DNA from: Kitasatospora azatica KCTC 9699
GTDB taxonomy: Bacteria; Actinomycetota; Actinomycetes; Streptomycetales; Streptomycetaceae
NCBI RefSeq assembly: GCF_000744785.1
Contig: NZ_JQMO01000003.1
Span: forward strand, 1,860,001-1,924,000
Length of the DNA stretch: 64,000 nucleotides
Direction of reading: 5' to 3'
Shown: positions 31,013 through 39,825 of the stretch, piece after piece
Layout of the letters: each line of letters starts with the position of its first letter
How positions within the stretch are numbered: the first letter of the stretch is position 1
Position numbers and translations under genes: made by a program
The notes under the pieces: generated by a model
The model's database searches: none
The model's input: the letters and a program-made list of their open reading frames with translations, nothing else
What the model was told of the DNA's origin: nothing

Positions 31013-31090
31013 CGAACCGTCACAGGTGGCCCGCCGCACCGGCACTCCACGGTGCGGCGGGCCACCGCCGGACGACCGGAAGGCATCCCC

Positions 31091-31474
31091 GTGCGACTGC
31101 GCGTCCTCGCGCCCCTGGCGCTGCTGCTCACCGCCTGCGGCGCCCCGACGGCCCAGCCCCCCGCCGCTGCCTGCCAGTCCCCGGCCGAGGCCGTGCTGCC
31201 GCACACCGCGGGCACCCTGGCCGAGACCGACAGCGGCTCCTTCTGCCTGGCGCCCGGCCAGCAGCTCAGCGTCTTCCTGACCGCCACCGGCTCCGCCCAC
31301 TGGTCCGCGGTCAGCAGCTCCGACCCGCAGGTGCTGGCCCCGGCCAAGGCACCGCTGACCGCGCCGATCGGCGTCACCCCGGCGCTGTTCGGTGCCACCG
31401 CCGCCGGCACCGCCCGACTGACCAGCCAGGACGGCACCGGGCACGACTGGGCGGTGACCGTCGTGGTCCGCTGA
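31091..31474 (+). CDS. small putative lipoprotein
   Basis: 127 residues. A short signal peptide ends in the lipobox LLTAC (cysteine about residue 16), so it should be lipid-anchored on the outside of the membrane. The mature part, with one further pair of cysteines, is rich in beta-prone Val/Thr/Ser segments and ends WAVTVVVR. I recognise no family. The GTG at 31091 has GGAAGG upstream. It lies 78 bases after the secreted EXO-like gene on the same strand and may be co-transcribed with it. Confidence 0.72.
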   Translation: MRLRVLAPLALLLTACGAPTAQPPAAACQSPAEAVLPHTAGTLAETDSGSFCLAPGQQLSVFLTATGSAHWSAVSSSDPQVLAPAKAPLTAPIGVTPALFGATAAGTARLTSQDGTGHDWAVTVVVR

Positions 31475-31494
31475 TGCCCCGCCGACTCCCCGCG

Positions 31495-31523
31495 TTGACA
31501 CCCCTGGTGCACCGGCGTAGTCC
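31495..31523 (+). promoter_or_regulatory. consensus promoter for the 31557 gene
   Basis: TTGACA (31495-31500), 17-base spacer, TAGTCC (31518-31523), about 30 bases before the start codon. Confidence 0.65.
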
Positions 31524-31556
31524 GGAAGGCAGGGGGCAACGGAGAGGAGACGGATC

Positions 31557-31964
31557 ATGCTCGGCGATCTGATCGGTGAGGAGCAGGGCCAGGTCATAGT
31601 GCAGCGGGTCCTCGCGGAGGAGCACGGCCTGCCGCCGGCCGTCGAGACCACCTTCCGGGCAGCCGGCACGCTGCTCGGCGTCGCGGTCAACGACATGGGG
31701 AGCTACACCGCCCGATTGCGCCCCGACGGCACGCTGGCCGGCTCCGGCCAGGGCATCCTGATGAGCCCGGACGGCTCGCACGCCAGCTGGTCCGGCCAAG
31801 GCGTCGGCCAGTTCACCGGCGACGGCGGCGTCAGCTGGCGCGGCTCGATCATCTACAGCAGCGACTCGCCGGCCTTCGCGGGTCTGCGCGGCGTCGCCGG
31901 CGTCTTCGAGTTCGAGACGGACAGCGCCGGCACGACGACCGGAAAGCTGTGGGCCTGGAAGTAA
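31557..31964 (+). CDS. unknown small protein
   Basis: 135 residues, ATG preceded by GAGAGGAG. No signal peptide or membrane segment. The sequence is a regular series of short glycine-rich beta-prone stretches (GSYTARLRPDGTLAGSGQG, GVSWRGSIIYS, GVFEFETDSAGTTTGKLWAWK), suggesting a small beta-barrel. It has its own consensus promoter. I do not recognise the family and assign no function. Confidence 0.7.
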   Translation: MLGDLIGEEQGQVIVQRVLAEEHGLPPAVETTFRAAGTLLGVAVNDMGSYTARLRPDGTLAGSGQGILMSPDGSHASWSGQGVGQFTGDGGVSWRGSIIYSSDSPAFAGLRGVAGVFEFETDSAGTTTGKLWAWK

Positions 31965-32019
31965 CGCAGACCGCTGGAGCGGGTACGGCGGGCGGTCCAC
32001 TCGGGCCACAATGGTCCCC

Positions 32020-33249
32020 ATGAACTCGCTCGCCCATCCCCAGCTGCGTTTCACCCCGGTCGTCGACGACCCCTCAGGCCCGCGCGAGCTGGTGATCCTC
32101 GGATCCACCGGCTCGATCGGCACCCAGGCCATCGACATCGTGCTGCGCAACCCGGACCGGTTCAGGGTGGTCGCGCTGTCGGCGGCGGGCGGGCAGGTCG
32201 AGCTGCTGGCCGAGCAGGCGTTCCAACTGGGCGTGCACACCGTCGCGGTGGCCAGGCCCGAGGCCGAGGCGGCGCTGCGCGCCGCGCTGGCCGAGCGGGC
32301 CGCCGGACGGCCGCTGCCCACCGTGCTGGCCGGACCGGACGCCGCCACCGAGTTGGCCGGGCTGCCCTGCCACTCGGTGCTGAACGGCATCACCGGCTCG
32401 ATCGGCCTGGCCCCCACACTGGCCGCGCTGCGGGCCGGCCGGGTGCTGGTGCTGGCCAACAAGGAGTCGCTGATCGTCGGCGGCCCGCTGGTCAAGGCGG
32501 TGGCCGCGCCCGGTCAGATCGTCCCGGTGGACTCCGAGCACGCCGCGCTCTTCCAGGCGCTGACCGCCGGCACCCCGGGTGAGGTCCGCCGCCTGGTGGT
32601 CACCGCCAGCGGCGGGCCGTTCCGCGGCCGCAGCCGTGAGCAGCTGGCCGGCGTCACCCCGAAGGACGCGCTGGCCCACCCGACCTGGGCGATGGGCCCG
32701 GTGGTGACGATCAACTCGGCCACCCTGGTCAACAAGGGCCTGGAGGTGATCGAGGCCCACCTGCTCTACGACATCCCGTTCGACCGGATCGACGTGGTGG
32801 TCCATCCGCAGTCGGTGGTGCACTCGATGGTGGAGTTCACCGACGGCTCCACGCTGGCCCAGGCCAGCCCGCCGGACATGCGGATGCCGATCGCGCTCGG
32901 CCTCGGCTGGCCCGACCGGGTGCCCGACGCCGCCCCGGGCTGCGACTGGACCAAGGCCGCCACCTGGGAGTTCTTCCCGCTGGACGACGAGGCCTTCCCG
33001 GCCGTGGCGCTGGCCCGCGAGGTCGGTACGCTCGGCGGAACCGCGCCGGCCGTCTTCAACGCCGCCAACGAGGAGTGTGTGGACGCCTTCCTCAACGGCG
33101 GCCTGGCCTTCACCGGCATCGTGGACACGGTCGCCAAGGTGGTCGCCGAGCACGGCACCCCGCGCTCGGGAACTTCGCTGACCATCGAGGACGTCCTGGA
33201 TGCGGAGGGCTGGGCGCGAGCTCGGGCCCGTGAGCTGGCAGCCGGCTGA
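32020..33249 (+). CDS. dxr: 1-deoxy-D-xylulose 5-phosphate reductoisomerase
   Basis: 409 residues (412 from the alternative ATG at 32011). Catalyses the second step of the MEP isoprenoid pathway, making MEP with NADPH and a divalent metal. The NADPH-binding LGSTGSIGTQAID is at the N-terminus; LANKESLIVGG, PVDSEHAALFQ (metal-binding D-S-E), TASGGPFRG and ATLVNKGLEVIEAH are the family's active-site segments. Full length. The MEP gene ispG lies two genes downstream, separated by a site-2 protease, an arrangement usual for actinobacteria. Confidence 0.97.
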   Translation: MNSLAHPQLRFTPVVDDPSGPRELVILGSTGSIGTQAIDIVLRNPDRFRVVALSAAGGQVELLAEQAFQLGVHTVAVARPEAEAALRAALAERAAGRPLPTVLAGPDAATELAGLPCHSVLNGITGSIGLAPTLAALRAGRVLVLANKESLIVGGPLVKAVAAPGQIVPVDSEHAALFQALTAGTPGEVRRLVVTASGGPFRGRSREQLAGVTPKDALAHPTWAMGPVVTINSATLVNKGLEVIEAHLLYDIPFDRIDVVVHPQSVVHSMVEFTDGSTLAQASPPDMRMPIALGLGWPDRVPDAAPGCDWTKAATWEFFPLDDEAFPAVALAREVGTLGGTAPAVFNAANEECVDAFLNGGLAFTGIVDTVAKVVAEHGTPRSGTSLTIEDVLDAEGWARARARELAAG

Positions 33250-33321
33250 CACGGTGGCGTTACGGGGCGTGGCAGCCGGGTGCAAGATGGCCAGTGGGAG
33301 CGACATGACGGAGGACCAGCG

Positions 33322-34629
33322 GTGACTGCAGTGATGACGGTGCTGGGCATCGTGGTCTTTTTCGTCGGGCTGCTCTTCTCGATCGCCTGGCACGAGCTGG
33401 GCCACCTGTCCACGGCCAAGCTCTTCAAGATCCGGGTGCCGCAGTACATGGTCGGCTTCGGCCCGACCATCTGGTCCCGCAAGAAGGGCGAGACCGAGTA
33501 CGGCGTCAAGGCGATCCCGCTGGGCGGCTACATCCGGATGATCGGGATGTTCCCGCCGGGCGAGGACGGCCGGATCACCAAGCGCAGCAGCTCGCCCTGG
33601 CGCTCGATGATCGAGGACGCCCGCGAGGCCTCGTACGAGGAGCTGCAGCCCGGCGACGAGGACCGGCTCTTCTACACCCGCAAGCCGTGGAAGCGCGTCA
33701 TCGTGATGTTCGCCGGGCCGTTCATGAACCTGATCCTGGCCTTCGCGCTCTTCCTGGTGGCGATGATGGGCTTCGGCACCCCGATGTCGCTGCCGACCGT
33801 CGACTCGGTCTCGCCCTGCGTCGTCCCGGTCAGCCAGGCCAAGGAGGCCTGCCCGAAGGACGCCCTGCCCTCGCCGGCCGGGGCGGCCGGGATCCAGCAG
33901 GGCGACACCATCGTCTCCTTCGACGGCCACCGGATCAGCAACTACAAGCAGCTCTCCGCGGACATCCGCCAGTCCGCCGAGAAGACCGTGCCGGTGGTGG
34001 TCAAGCGCGGCGGCCAGCAGGTCACGTTGACCGCCACGATCCAGAAGAACACCCTGGCCAAGCTGGACAAGAACGGCGACCCGATCCCGGGCACCGAGAC
34101 GGTGACCGGCTTCCTGGGCATCACCCCCACCTCCGGTGTGGTCCGGCTCAGCTTCGGCGCGAGCGTCGACAGGATGTCCGAGATGGCCGACACCGGGGTG
34201 CACTCGCTGCTCGCGCTGCCCGGCAAGATCCCGGCGCTGTGGGACTCGGTGGTCAAGGGCACCCCGCGGCAGGCCGACTCCCCGGTCGGCATGGTCGGCG
34301 CGGCCCGGGTCGGCGGCCAGGTCTTCTCGAACAACCACGTGCCCGCCACCCAGCGGGTCGCCATCATGATCAGTCTGCTGGCCGGCATCAACCTCTCGCT
34401 CTTCCTCTTCAACATGCTGCCGCTGCTCCCGCTGGACGGCGGCCATGTGGCCGGCGCGCTCTGGGAGTCGATCCGGCGTCACGCCGCCAGGCTCTTCAAG
34501 CGCCCCGACCCGGGTCCGTTCGACGTCGCCAAGCTGATGCCGGTGGCCTACGTGGTGGCCAGCATCTTCATCGGCTTCACCCTGCTGGTGCTGATCGCCG
34601 ACGTGATCAACCCGGTCAAGATCAGCTAG
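33322..34629 (+). CDS. RIP (site-2) intramembrane metalloprotease
   Basis: 435 residues. The zinc motif HELGH is at residues 24-28 in the first membrane helix, a PDZ-like domain follows at about 180-250 (GAAGIQQGDTIVSFDG), and the second catalytic motif LDGGH is in a late helix. Related proteins (RseP, SpoIVFB-type, mycobacterial Rip1) cleave anti-sigma factors and other membrane proteins within the bilayer. The GTG at 33322 is chosen because GGAGG lies 7 bases upstream. Sits between dxr and ispG, as in other actinobacteria. Substrates unknown; the anti-sigma-like protein at 62409 is only a distant possibility. Confidence 0.93.
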   Translation: MTAVMTVLGIVVFFVGLLFSIAWHELGHLSTAKLFKIRVPQYMVGFGPTIWSRKKGETEYGVKAIPLGGYIRMIGMFPPGEDGRITKRSSSPWRSMIEDAREASYEELQPGDEDRLFYTRKPWKRVIVMFAGPFMNLILAFALFLVAMMGFGTPMSLPTVDSVSPCVVPVSQAKEACPKDALPSPAGAAGIQQGDTIVSFDGHRISNYKQLSADIRQSAEKTVPVVVKRGGQQVTLTATIQKNTLAKLDKNGDPIPGTETVTGFLGITPTSGVVRLSFGASVDRMSEMADTGVHSLLALPGKIPALWDSVVKGTPRQADSPVGMVGAARVGGQVFSNNHVPATQRVAIMISLLAGINLSLFLFNMLPLLPLDGGHVAGALWESIRRHAARLFKRPDPGPFDVAKLMPVAYVVASIFIGFTLLVLIADVINPVKIS

Positions 34630-34746
34630 CCGACCGCTCAGGGGGCGTGCGCGGGGGCCCTCGCGGGTGCCGTACCGTTGGACGCCGGGTGTGCGATCAC
34701 CGCGCACCCGGCGTCCGTCACCTCTACTCCGGGGAACCCTGCGCAC

Positions 34747-35907
34747 ATGACCGCGATCTCGCTCGGTATTCCGTCCCTGCCGCTCAAGCCGCTCGCCAAG
34801 CGCCGCTACTCGCGTCAGATCATGGTCGGCAACGTTCCGGTCGGCGGCGACGCCCCGGTCTCGGTGCAGTCGATGACCACCACGCTGACCTCGGACATCA
34901 ACGCGACGCTGCAGCAGATCGCGCAGCTCACCGCCTCCGGCTGCCAGATCGTCCGGGTCGCCGTGCCCTCCCAGGACGACGCGGACGCGCTGCCGATCAT
35001 CGCGAGGAAGTCGCAGATCCCGGTGATCGCCGACATCCACTTCCAGCCGAAGTACGTGTTCGCGGCGATCGACGCCGGCTGCGCGGCCGTGCGCGTGAAC
35101 CCGGGCAACATCAAGGCCTTCGACGACAAGGTCGGCGAGATCGCCAAGGCGGCCAAGGCCGCCGGGACCCCGATCCGGATCGGCGTCAACGCCGGCTCGC
35201 TGGACAAGCGGCTGCTGGAGAAGTACGGCCGGGCCACCCCCGAGGCGCTCGTGGAGTCCGCGCTGTGGGAGTGCTCGCTCTTCGAGGAGCACGACTTCCG
35301 CGACATCAAGATCTCGGTCAAGCACAACGACCCGGTCGTGATGATCAACGCCTACCGGCAGCTCGCGGCGGCCTGCGACTACCCGCTGCACCTCGGTGTC
35401 ACCGAGGCGGGCCCGGCCTTCCAGGGCACCATCAAGTCGGCCGTCGCTTTCGGCGCGCTGCTGGCCGAGGGCATCGGCGACACCATCCGGGTCTCGCTGT
35501 CCGCGCCTCCGGCCGAGGAGATCAAGGTCGGCAACCAGATCCTGGAGTCGCTCGGCCTGCGTCAGCGGGGTCTGGAGATCGTCTCCTGCCCGTCCTGCGG
35601 CCGCGCCCAGGTGGACGTCTACAAGCTCGCCGAGGAGGTCACCGCCGGCCTGGAGGGCATGGAGGTGCCGCTGCGCGTCGCGGTCATGGGCTGCGTCGTC
35701 AACGGTCCGGGCGAGGCCCGCGAGGCCGACCTCGGGGTGGCCTCGGGCAACGGCAAGGGGCAGATCTTCGTCAAGGGCGAGGTGATCAAGACGGTGCCCG
35801 AGTCCAAGATCGTCGAGACCCTGATCGAGGAGGCCCTCAAGCTGGCCGAGCAGATGCAGGCCGACGGCGTGGAGTCCGGCAGCCCGACCGTGATCGCCGC
35901 CGACTGA
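34747..35907 (+). CDS. ispG: 4-hydroxy-3-methylbut-2-en-1-yl diphosphate synthase
   Basis: 386 residues, iron-sulfur enzyme of the MEP pathway that converts MEcPP to HMBPP. The TIM-barrel part shows VQSMTTTLTSD, IPVIADIHF and IRVSLSAPPAEE; the C-terminal part holds the [4Fe-4S] cysteines in VSCPSCGRAQVD and AVMGCVVNGPGEA. Full length. The ATG at 34747 leads directly into the conserved region. It follows the site-2 protease gene after a 117-base gap. Confidence 0.96.
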   Translation: MTAISLGIPSLPLKPLAKRRYSRQIMVGNVPVGGDAPVSVQSMTTTLTSDINATLQQIAQLTASGCQIVRVAVPSQDDADALPIIARKSQIPVIADIHFQPKYVFAAIDAGCAAVRVNPGNIKAFDDKVGEIAKAAKAAGTPIRIGVNAGSLDKRLLEKYGRATPEALVESALWECSLFEEHDFRDIKISVKHNDPVVMINAYRQLAAACDYPLHLGVTEAGPAFQGTIKSAVAFGALLAEGIGDTIRVSLSAPPAEEIKVGNQILESLGLRQRGLEIVSCPSCGRAQVDVYKLAEEVTAGLEGMEVPLRVAVMGCVVNGPGEAREADLGVASGNGKGQIFVKGEVIKTVPESKIVETLIEEALKLAEQMQADGVESGSPTVIAAD

Positions 35908-35923
35908 CGGTGAGTGAGGCACA

Positions 35924-36817
35924 GTGCTCGATCGAGGTGTGATGCTCCCCGGCTCCCTGCAGGCTGCCCGCAGCCTGGCTGCCACCCGGGTGCTGGACGG
36001 CGCGGACCTGGCCGACACCCTGGCGGTGCTGCACCGCGACCCGGTCGCCAACGCCTTCGTCGCCACCCGGGTCGAGGCGGTCGGCCTCGACCCGTGGCGG
36101 CTCGGCGGCGAGATGTGGGGCTGGCACGACCAGGACGGCCGGCTGGAGTCGCTCTGCTACGCCGGCGCCAACCTGGTGCCGATCAACGCCGGCCCGCAGG
36201 CCGTCCGGGCCTTCGCCGAGCGGGCCCGCCGGCAGGGCCGCCGCTGTTCCTCGATCGTCGGCCCCGCCGAACCCACCGCCGAGCTGTGGGCGCTGCTGGA
36301 GCGCAGCTGGGGCCCGGCCCGCGAGGTCCGGGGCCACCAGCCGCTGATGGCCACCACCGAACCCGCCACCGAGGTCGCGCCCGACCCGCTGGTCCGCCGG
36401 GTCCGCCGGGACGAGCTCGAGCTGCTGATGCCGGCCTGCGTGGCGATGTTCACCGAGGAGGTCGGGATCTCCCCGCTGGCCGGCGACGGTGGCCTGCTCT
36501 ACCAGGCAAGGGTCGCCGAACTGGTCAGCGGCGGACGCTCGTTCGCCCGGATCTCGGAGCAGGGCGAGGTCGTCTTCAAGGCCGAGATCGGCGCCGTCAC
36601 CCAGGGCGCCTGCCAGATCCAGGGCGTCTGGGTGGCCCCCGCCCACCGCGGCCGGCGGCTCTCCGAGGCGGGCATGGCCGCGGTGCTGGAGATCGCGCTG
36701 CGCGAGGTGGCCCCGGTGGTCAGCCTCTACGTGAACGACTACAACCTGCCCGCCCGGGCCGCGTACCACCGGGTGGGATTCCGTGAGGTCGGCGCCTTCA
36801 TGTCGGTACTTTTCTGA
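35924..36817 (+). CDS. GNAT acetyltransferase with DUF4081 N-terminus
   Basis: 297 residues. The N-terminal half resembles the actinobacterial DUF4081 domain (DPVANAFVATRVEAVGLDPWRLGG near 39-62); the C-terminal half is a GNAT domain with the acetyl-CoA-binding VWVAPAHRGRRLSEAGMAAVLE and the terminal NLPARAAYHRVGFREVG. Starts GTG 35924 or ATG 35942 are both possible; it begins 17 bases after ispG and is probably in the same transcript. Acceptor substrate unknown. Confidence 0.88.
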   Translation: MLDRGVMLPGSLQAARSLAATRVLDGADLADTLAVLHRDPVANAFVATRVEAVGLDPWRLGGEMWGWHDQDGRLESLCYAGANLVPINAGPQAVRAFAERARRQGRRCSSIVGPAEPTAELWALLERSWGPAREVRGHQPLMATTEPATEVAPDPLVRRVRRDELELLMPACVAMFTEEVGISPLAGDGGLLYQARVAELVSGGRSFARISEQGEVVFKAEIGAVTQGACQIQGVWVAPAHRGRRLSEAGMAAVLEIALREVAPVVSLYVNDYNLPARAAYHRVGFREVGAFMSVLF

Positions 36818-36887
36818 CTGTTAGTCGCCCGCGCTCGGGGCGGTGATCTCCTGTCGGCACCCCACCCGGTGGAGTAACGTCCCCGGC

Positions 36888-37457
36888 ATGGAGCAGCTCA
36901 CCGAGATCACCGTTCAGCCGATCGACTTGGCCGCCTGGGCGCCGTATGCGCTCGAGGTGCAGGCGGCCGCCTTCGGGCTCTCCGCCGAAGAGGTGGCGGT
37001 ACGGCTGCACATCGTCGGGCGGCACGCGCTGCAGCCCGGGGTGATCGCGCTCGGCGCGCTCAGCGGCGGTCGGCTGGTCGGCTTCGGCTACGGCATGCCG
37101 AACCAGCGCTCGCACTGGTGGAGCACCGTCATCCAGCCGCACCTGGAGGCGCACGGCCACGGGGACTGGCTGGACAACGTCTTCGCCGTCACCGAACTGC
37201 ACGTGCTGCCCGAGTATCAGGGGCGGGGCCTGGGCAGCACCCTGATCCGCACCCTGTGCGAGCGCTCCGGGCTGCCGCGCAGCATCCTCTCCGCGATCGA
37301 CGCCGAGACCCCGGCCCGCCGCCTCTACCGCTCCCTGGGCTACCGCGACCTGGCCCGCGCCGTCCGCTTTCCCGCCACCGACCGCCCGTACGCGGTGATG
37401 GGCGCCCGGCTGCCCCTGCTGGACCGGTCCTACAACCCGTCCGCGAACTCCAGGTAG
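36888..37457 (+). CDS. GNAT family N-acetyltransferase
   Basis: 189 residues, one GNAT domain. The acetyl-CoA-binding motif is ELHVLPEYQGRGLGSTLIRTLCE (about 102-124), followed by the ARRLYRSLGYRDLAR helix. Substrate unknown. The 3' end overlaps the convergent kinase-like gene by 28 bases. No clear ribosome binding site precedes the ATG at 36888; the frame is open to 36843 but nothing there is conserved-looking. Confidence 0.85.
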   Translation: MEQLTEITVQPIDLAAWAPYALEVQAAAFGLSAEEVAVRLHIVGRHALQPGVIALGALSGGRLVGFGYGMPNQRSHWWSTVIQPHLEAHGHGDWLDNVFAVTELHVLPEYQGRGLGSTLIRTLCERSGLPRSILSAIDAETPARRLYRSLGYRDLARAVRFPATDRPYAVMGARLPLLDRSYNPSANSR

Positions 37458-38353
37458 AGCTCCGCGTTGCTGCGTTCGCCGGCGGCCAGGGCGGTCAGGC
37501 CGGCGGCGACGGTGCGGAACAGGGTCCAGCCGCGCAGGCGGTCCCGATCCACCTCCACCGCCTCGGCGAGCTGGTGCAGCCGGCGGCGGGCGGCGCCCTG
37601 CGGGCCGGGGGCCGCGGCCAGCGTCTCCTTGCGGTCCTGGGCCAGCCAGGCCAGGTCGTAGGCGCGCTCGCCGACCAGCGGCTGCGGGTCGATGGCCAGC
37701 CACGGGGAGCGGTCGGCGGCCATCACGTTGCCGTGGTGGAAGTCGCCGTGCAGCAGGAACTGCTCGGGAATGGAGCTCAGCAGTCCCGCCGCGATCTCGG
37801 TCGCCTCGTCGAGCAGCCGCAGCGCGTCCAGCCGCTCGGCCAGCGCCCGGTGCTCGCGCAGCCAGCCGATCCGCAGCTCGACCTGTTCGGCCACCGAGGT
37901 GAACTGATGGCCCGTCGGGGGCTCGGTCCACAACCGCCGCAGCAGGCTGGTCGCCTCCAGCATCGCCTTCGCCTCGGCCAGTGAGCGCAGCGGGATGTCC
38001 CCGTGCAGACGCTCCAGCAGCAGGAACCCCTCGGCGGGCTCGGCGTCCAGCAGCAGCACGGCGCCGCGTCCGGCCCAGTGGGTGAGTGCCGCGTGTTCCT
38101 GGGCGGTCTCGGGGGTGACCAGTCCGGTCTTGAGCACGGCGGGGGAGTTGTCACCCCGGCGGACGTACCCGATCAGGCTCAACCGCCCGCCCGGGTCGGC
38201 GATCCGGTCCAGGATCAGGTCCCAGCGGGCCAGCTGACGGGTCACCCGGTCCTGGAGGGCGGCCAGCCAACGCTCCCCGGTCTGGCCCTGGCGGGCCAGC
38301 ACGCCGTCGCGGAGCCGGTCGGGGACGGTGATCTGCCCTGCTGCTGACGACAT
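37430..38353 (-). CDS. aminoglycoside phosphotransferase (APH(6)-like) family kinase
   Basis: 307 residues. The kinase catalytic loop LHGDFHHGNVMAADR and metal-binding WLAIDPQPLVGERAYDLAWL are typical of the streptomycin 6-kinase / hydroxyurea phosphotransferase subgroup, together with LLDAEPAEGFLLLERL upstream. Chromosomal members of this family usually have unknown substrates; antibiotic resistance should not be assumed. Convergent with the GNAT gene (28-base overlap). The ATG at 38353 precedes a plausible N-terminal lobe. Confidence 0.85.
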   Translation of the reverse strand: MSSAAGQITVPDRLRDGVLARQGQTGERWLAALQDRVTRQLARWDLILDRIADPGGRLSLIGYVRRGDNSPAVLKTGLVTPETAQEHAALTHWAGRGAVLLLDAEPAEGFLLLERLHGDIPLRSLAEAKAMLEATSLLRRLWTEPPTGHQFTSVAEQVELRIGWLREHRALAERLDALRLLDEATEIAAGLLSSIPEQFLLHGDFHHGNVMAADRSPWLAIDPQPLVGERAYDLAWLAQDRKETLAAAPGPQGAARRRLHQLAEAVEVDRDRLRGWTLFRTVAAGLTALAAGERSNAELYLEFADGL

Positions 38354-38469
38354 GCCGACCTTCCGTCTGGTGCTGCCCCCGTGGTACTACCCGTCCATTG
38401 TCGGCCATCCACCCCGCCCCGGCCGGACAGCCGCGCTGGTCAGCGCCATATCGGGGGCCGGTGGTGGGT

Positions 38470-39567
38470 CTACCGGGGGGAGCCGGAGGCGCTCGCGGAG
38501 CCCGCCGACGGCGAGGCGGCGGGCTCCGCGAGGCCCGGCAGTGCGGTCGAGGCGCCACCCCAGTGCGCGCACTGCAGCACGCACTCGCGCAGCGCCGTGG
38601 CCGCGGTCATCCGCAGCCCGCCGGAGCCGGCGGCGACCAGGTCGGCGTAGACGGCGGTCAGTCGGGACTCGACCTCGGCGGCCAGTCGTCCGGCGGCCGC
38701 CGGGTCCGGGACGGCGAACGGCAACTGGTACCCGGGAGCGGCTGCGGCCGGCGTCGCGCCGGCCGCGGCCAGTATTCGCTGCCAGGCGTCCCGGCGGGCC
38801 TGGTGGGCGGCGTAGCCGGCCCGGGCCTCGTCGCGCTTGGGGCCCGGCGGGACCTTGGCGCCGACCACCCCGAAGGCGTACACGGCGGCGTGCTCGGCGG
38901 CCAGCGCGGCCTGGAGTGCGGCGGTGGCACCGGCTGATGGCGGGTTAGGGGTGCTGGGGGAGGAGCTGGGTGATCCGCCGTCAGCTGACGGTGCACCTGC
39001 TGACGGTGCACCTGCTGAGGGGGTGTCGGCGGGAACCGTCAGCGGGGTCTGGTCGCCCAGCCGCACCGCGTGCAGCGCACCGGCCGCAGCGGCCGAGGCC
39101 AGCAGCCGGGCCAGCTCCGGCGAGGCGGCGGCGAGATCGGCCAGCCTGGCCTGCGCGGTGCTCCGCTCGGCGCCGGCCAACGCGGCCACCGTGCCGCCCG
39201 CCGGCGATCCGGAGGCAGCCGTCGAGGCAGCCGCCGTGGCTGGGGAACTGGCGGCAGCGGCGCTGGGAGCACTGGACGCGGGCAGTCCGCTCGCCAGCGC
39301 CGCCCGCTGCTTGACCAGCTCCGCCTGCAGCTCCGCCACCGGTGCACCGCCGGCGCTGCCTGCCGGCAGCGCCGCGTACTGGGCCAGCAGCGCGTCGGTC
39401 GCGGCCACCGCCCGGGTGCGCAGCGGCAGGTCCGGGTCGGGTTTCCCCTTGCCGCCCGACCCCGGTGAGCCGGAACCGCTCCCGGATCCGGAGGTGCAGG
39501 CGGCCAGCAGCCCGGCGGCGGCCAGCGCCCCGGTGGCCAGGAAAGTCCGCCGGCCGGTGGACTGCAT
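38470..39567 (-). CDS. DUF4439 ferritin-like lipoprotein
   Basis: 365 residues. N-terminus has a twin-arginine-type signal (GRRTFLATGALAAAGLLAAC) with a lipobox LAAC, so it is probably exported by Tat and lipid-anchored. A Gly/Ser linker follows, then two four-helix bundle regions; the C-terminal one (ALAAEHAAVYAFGVVGA near 240, and AALRECVLQCAHWGG near the end) fits DUF4439, a ferritin-like domain of unknown function. The two bundles are joined by a Ser/Pro/Ala-rich linker with a small PSAGA repeat. The ATG at 39567 is chosen for the signal peptide. Divergent from rimP. Confidence 0.85.
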   Translation of the reverse strand: MQSTGRRTFLATGALAAAGLLAACTSGSGSGSGSPGSGGKGKPDPDLPLRTRAVAATDALLAQYAALPAGSAGGAPVAELQAELVKQRAALASGLPASSAPSAAAASSPATAAASTAASGSPAGGTVAALAGAERSTAQARLADLAAASPELARLLASAAAAGALHAVRLGDQTPLTVPADTPSAGAPSAGAPSADGGSPSSSPSTPNPPSAGATAALQAALAAEHAAVYAFGVVGAKVPPGPKRDEARAGYAAHQARRDAWQRILAAAGATPAAAAPGYQLPFAVPDPAAAGRLAAEVESRLTAVYADLVAAGSGGLRMTAATALRECVLQCAHWGGASTALPGLAEPAASPSAGSASASGSPR

Positions 39568-39825
39568 CGACGTGCTCCCGAGAACTCGTGCGGGAGCCGC
39601 TGACGCCCCCGCGATCGTGACTGGTGGTGAACGAGAACGTGAAAGAGTTGTGCCCGCCCGGTTGGACCGTACCGTCCGCCTCGCGCGGAGCATAGGGCGG
39701 GGCGGTGCGGCGGACACCGGGCACCGCGCGGGACCACCGGAATCGGCGGTTGGGGGGTCGACCCGATAGGCTTTGGCCGAGTTACGACCACTGACAACAG
39801 CAGACGCGGCCGAGGAGTCACCCGG

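Noticed and set aside
32074..36066. Antisense open frame of 1,330 codons over dxr, the protease gene and ispG
   Set aside because: It is a by-product of the codon bias of three well-identified genes on the plus strand; its translation is low complexity and has no start signals.
37430..38353. Antibiotic resistance gene
   Set aside because: The kinase belongs to the APH(6)-like family, but chromosomal members commonly have no known resistance role and there is no antibiotic gene cluster here.
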